Part shown: piece by piece, positions 6,602 to 6,614 of the stretch | How the letters are laid out: every line of letters starts with the position of its first letter | How positions within the stretch are numbered: the stretch's first letter is position 1 | DNA from: JBBKWQ01 sp037969115 | GTDB lineage: Bacteria > Actinomycetota > Acidimicrobiia > Acidimicrobiales > Ilumatobacteraceae | Direction: 5' to 3' | Assembly (NCBI GenBank): GCA_037969115.1 | Contig: JBBKWQ010000128.1 | Span: 1 to 6,614 of the forward strand | Length of the DNA stretch: 6,614 nucleotides | Notes under the pieces: model-generated | Databases searched by the model: none | What the model was told of the DNA's origin: nothing | Seen by the model: only the letters and a program-made list of their open reading frames with translations | Position numbers and translations under genes: made by a program

Positions 6602-6614
6602 CAGCGAGCCGATG
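6601..6614 (-). CDS. C-terminal end of upstream gene, possibly rsmH (mraW)
   Basis: Only the last three codons and a stop fit in the window. On the minus strand they read Ser-Ala-Arg-TGA, and the stop shares one base with the ATG of the next gene (TGATG). In most dcw clusters the gene just before ftsL is rsmH, the 16S rRNA m4C1402 methyltransferase, whose C-terminus commonly has an Arg-Ser-Ala-Lys/Arg run. The visible Ser-Ala-Arg would fit that, but three residues cannot identify a protein. The call rests on position. It is also possible that this frame is not coding and that the ftsL frame, which is open to the window edge, starts further upstream. Confidence 0.3.

Noticed and set aside
1..6614. 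Search for a novel system, CRISPR array, mobile element, tRNA/rRNA or attachment site.
   Set aside because: No spaced repeats, terminal inverted repeats, transposase motifs, clover-leaf sequence or foreign-looking genes were seen. Coding fills all but six bases with conserved dcw genes.

Overview
This window is a stretch of a division and cell wall (dcw) gene cluster from a high-GC, DAP-type bacterium. It is most likely a member of the Actinomycetota, and gene style and codon use look Acidimicrobiia-like (Ilumatobacter relatives). That placement is an inference: there is no rRNA or other decisive taxonomic marker here. Every gene is on the minus strand, so transcription runs from base 6614 towards base 1.

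In order of transcription the window holds: the last bases of an upstream gene, probably rsmH/mraW (6601-6614); an FtsL-type small divisome protein (6110-6601); ftsI, the septal class B transpeptidase (4011-6113); murE, the DAP-adding ligase (2559-4004); mraY, the lipid I synthase (1513-2562); murD, the D-Glu-adding ligase (161-1513); and the first 54 codons of what is very probably ftsW (1-164, cut by the window edge). Packing is extreme. The only bases between genes are six at 4005-4010. The other five junctions overlap by 1 or 4 bases (ATGA, GTGA or TGATG), and every visible stop is TGA. This fits one polycistronic mRNA with translational coupling. No internal promoter, terminator, RNA gene, mobile element or CRISPR array was seen.

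The genes form one pathway. MurD and MurE extend the UDP-MurNAc peptide in the cytoplasm, MraY moves the finished UDP-MurNAc-pentapeptide onto undecaprenyl phosphate, and FtsW/FtsI with FtsL polymerise and crosslink the product at the septum.

The main departure from the canonical order is that murF, which normally lies between murE and mraY, is absent: murE and mraY overlap directly. Other points worth a look are the very basic cytoplasmic tails on FtsI and FtsW, a lone pair of cysteines in FtsI that could form a disulfide, a strong excess of the palindrome CGATCG, and an SD site for mraY that may be hidden in a small hairpin. I see no sign of an undescribed system; this is a conserved core region with a few lineage-specific twists.
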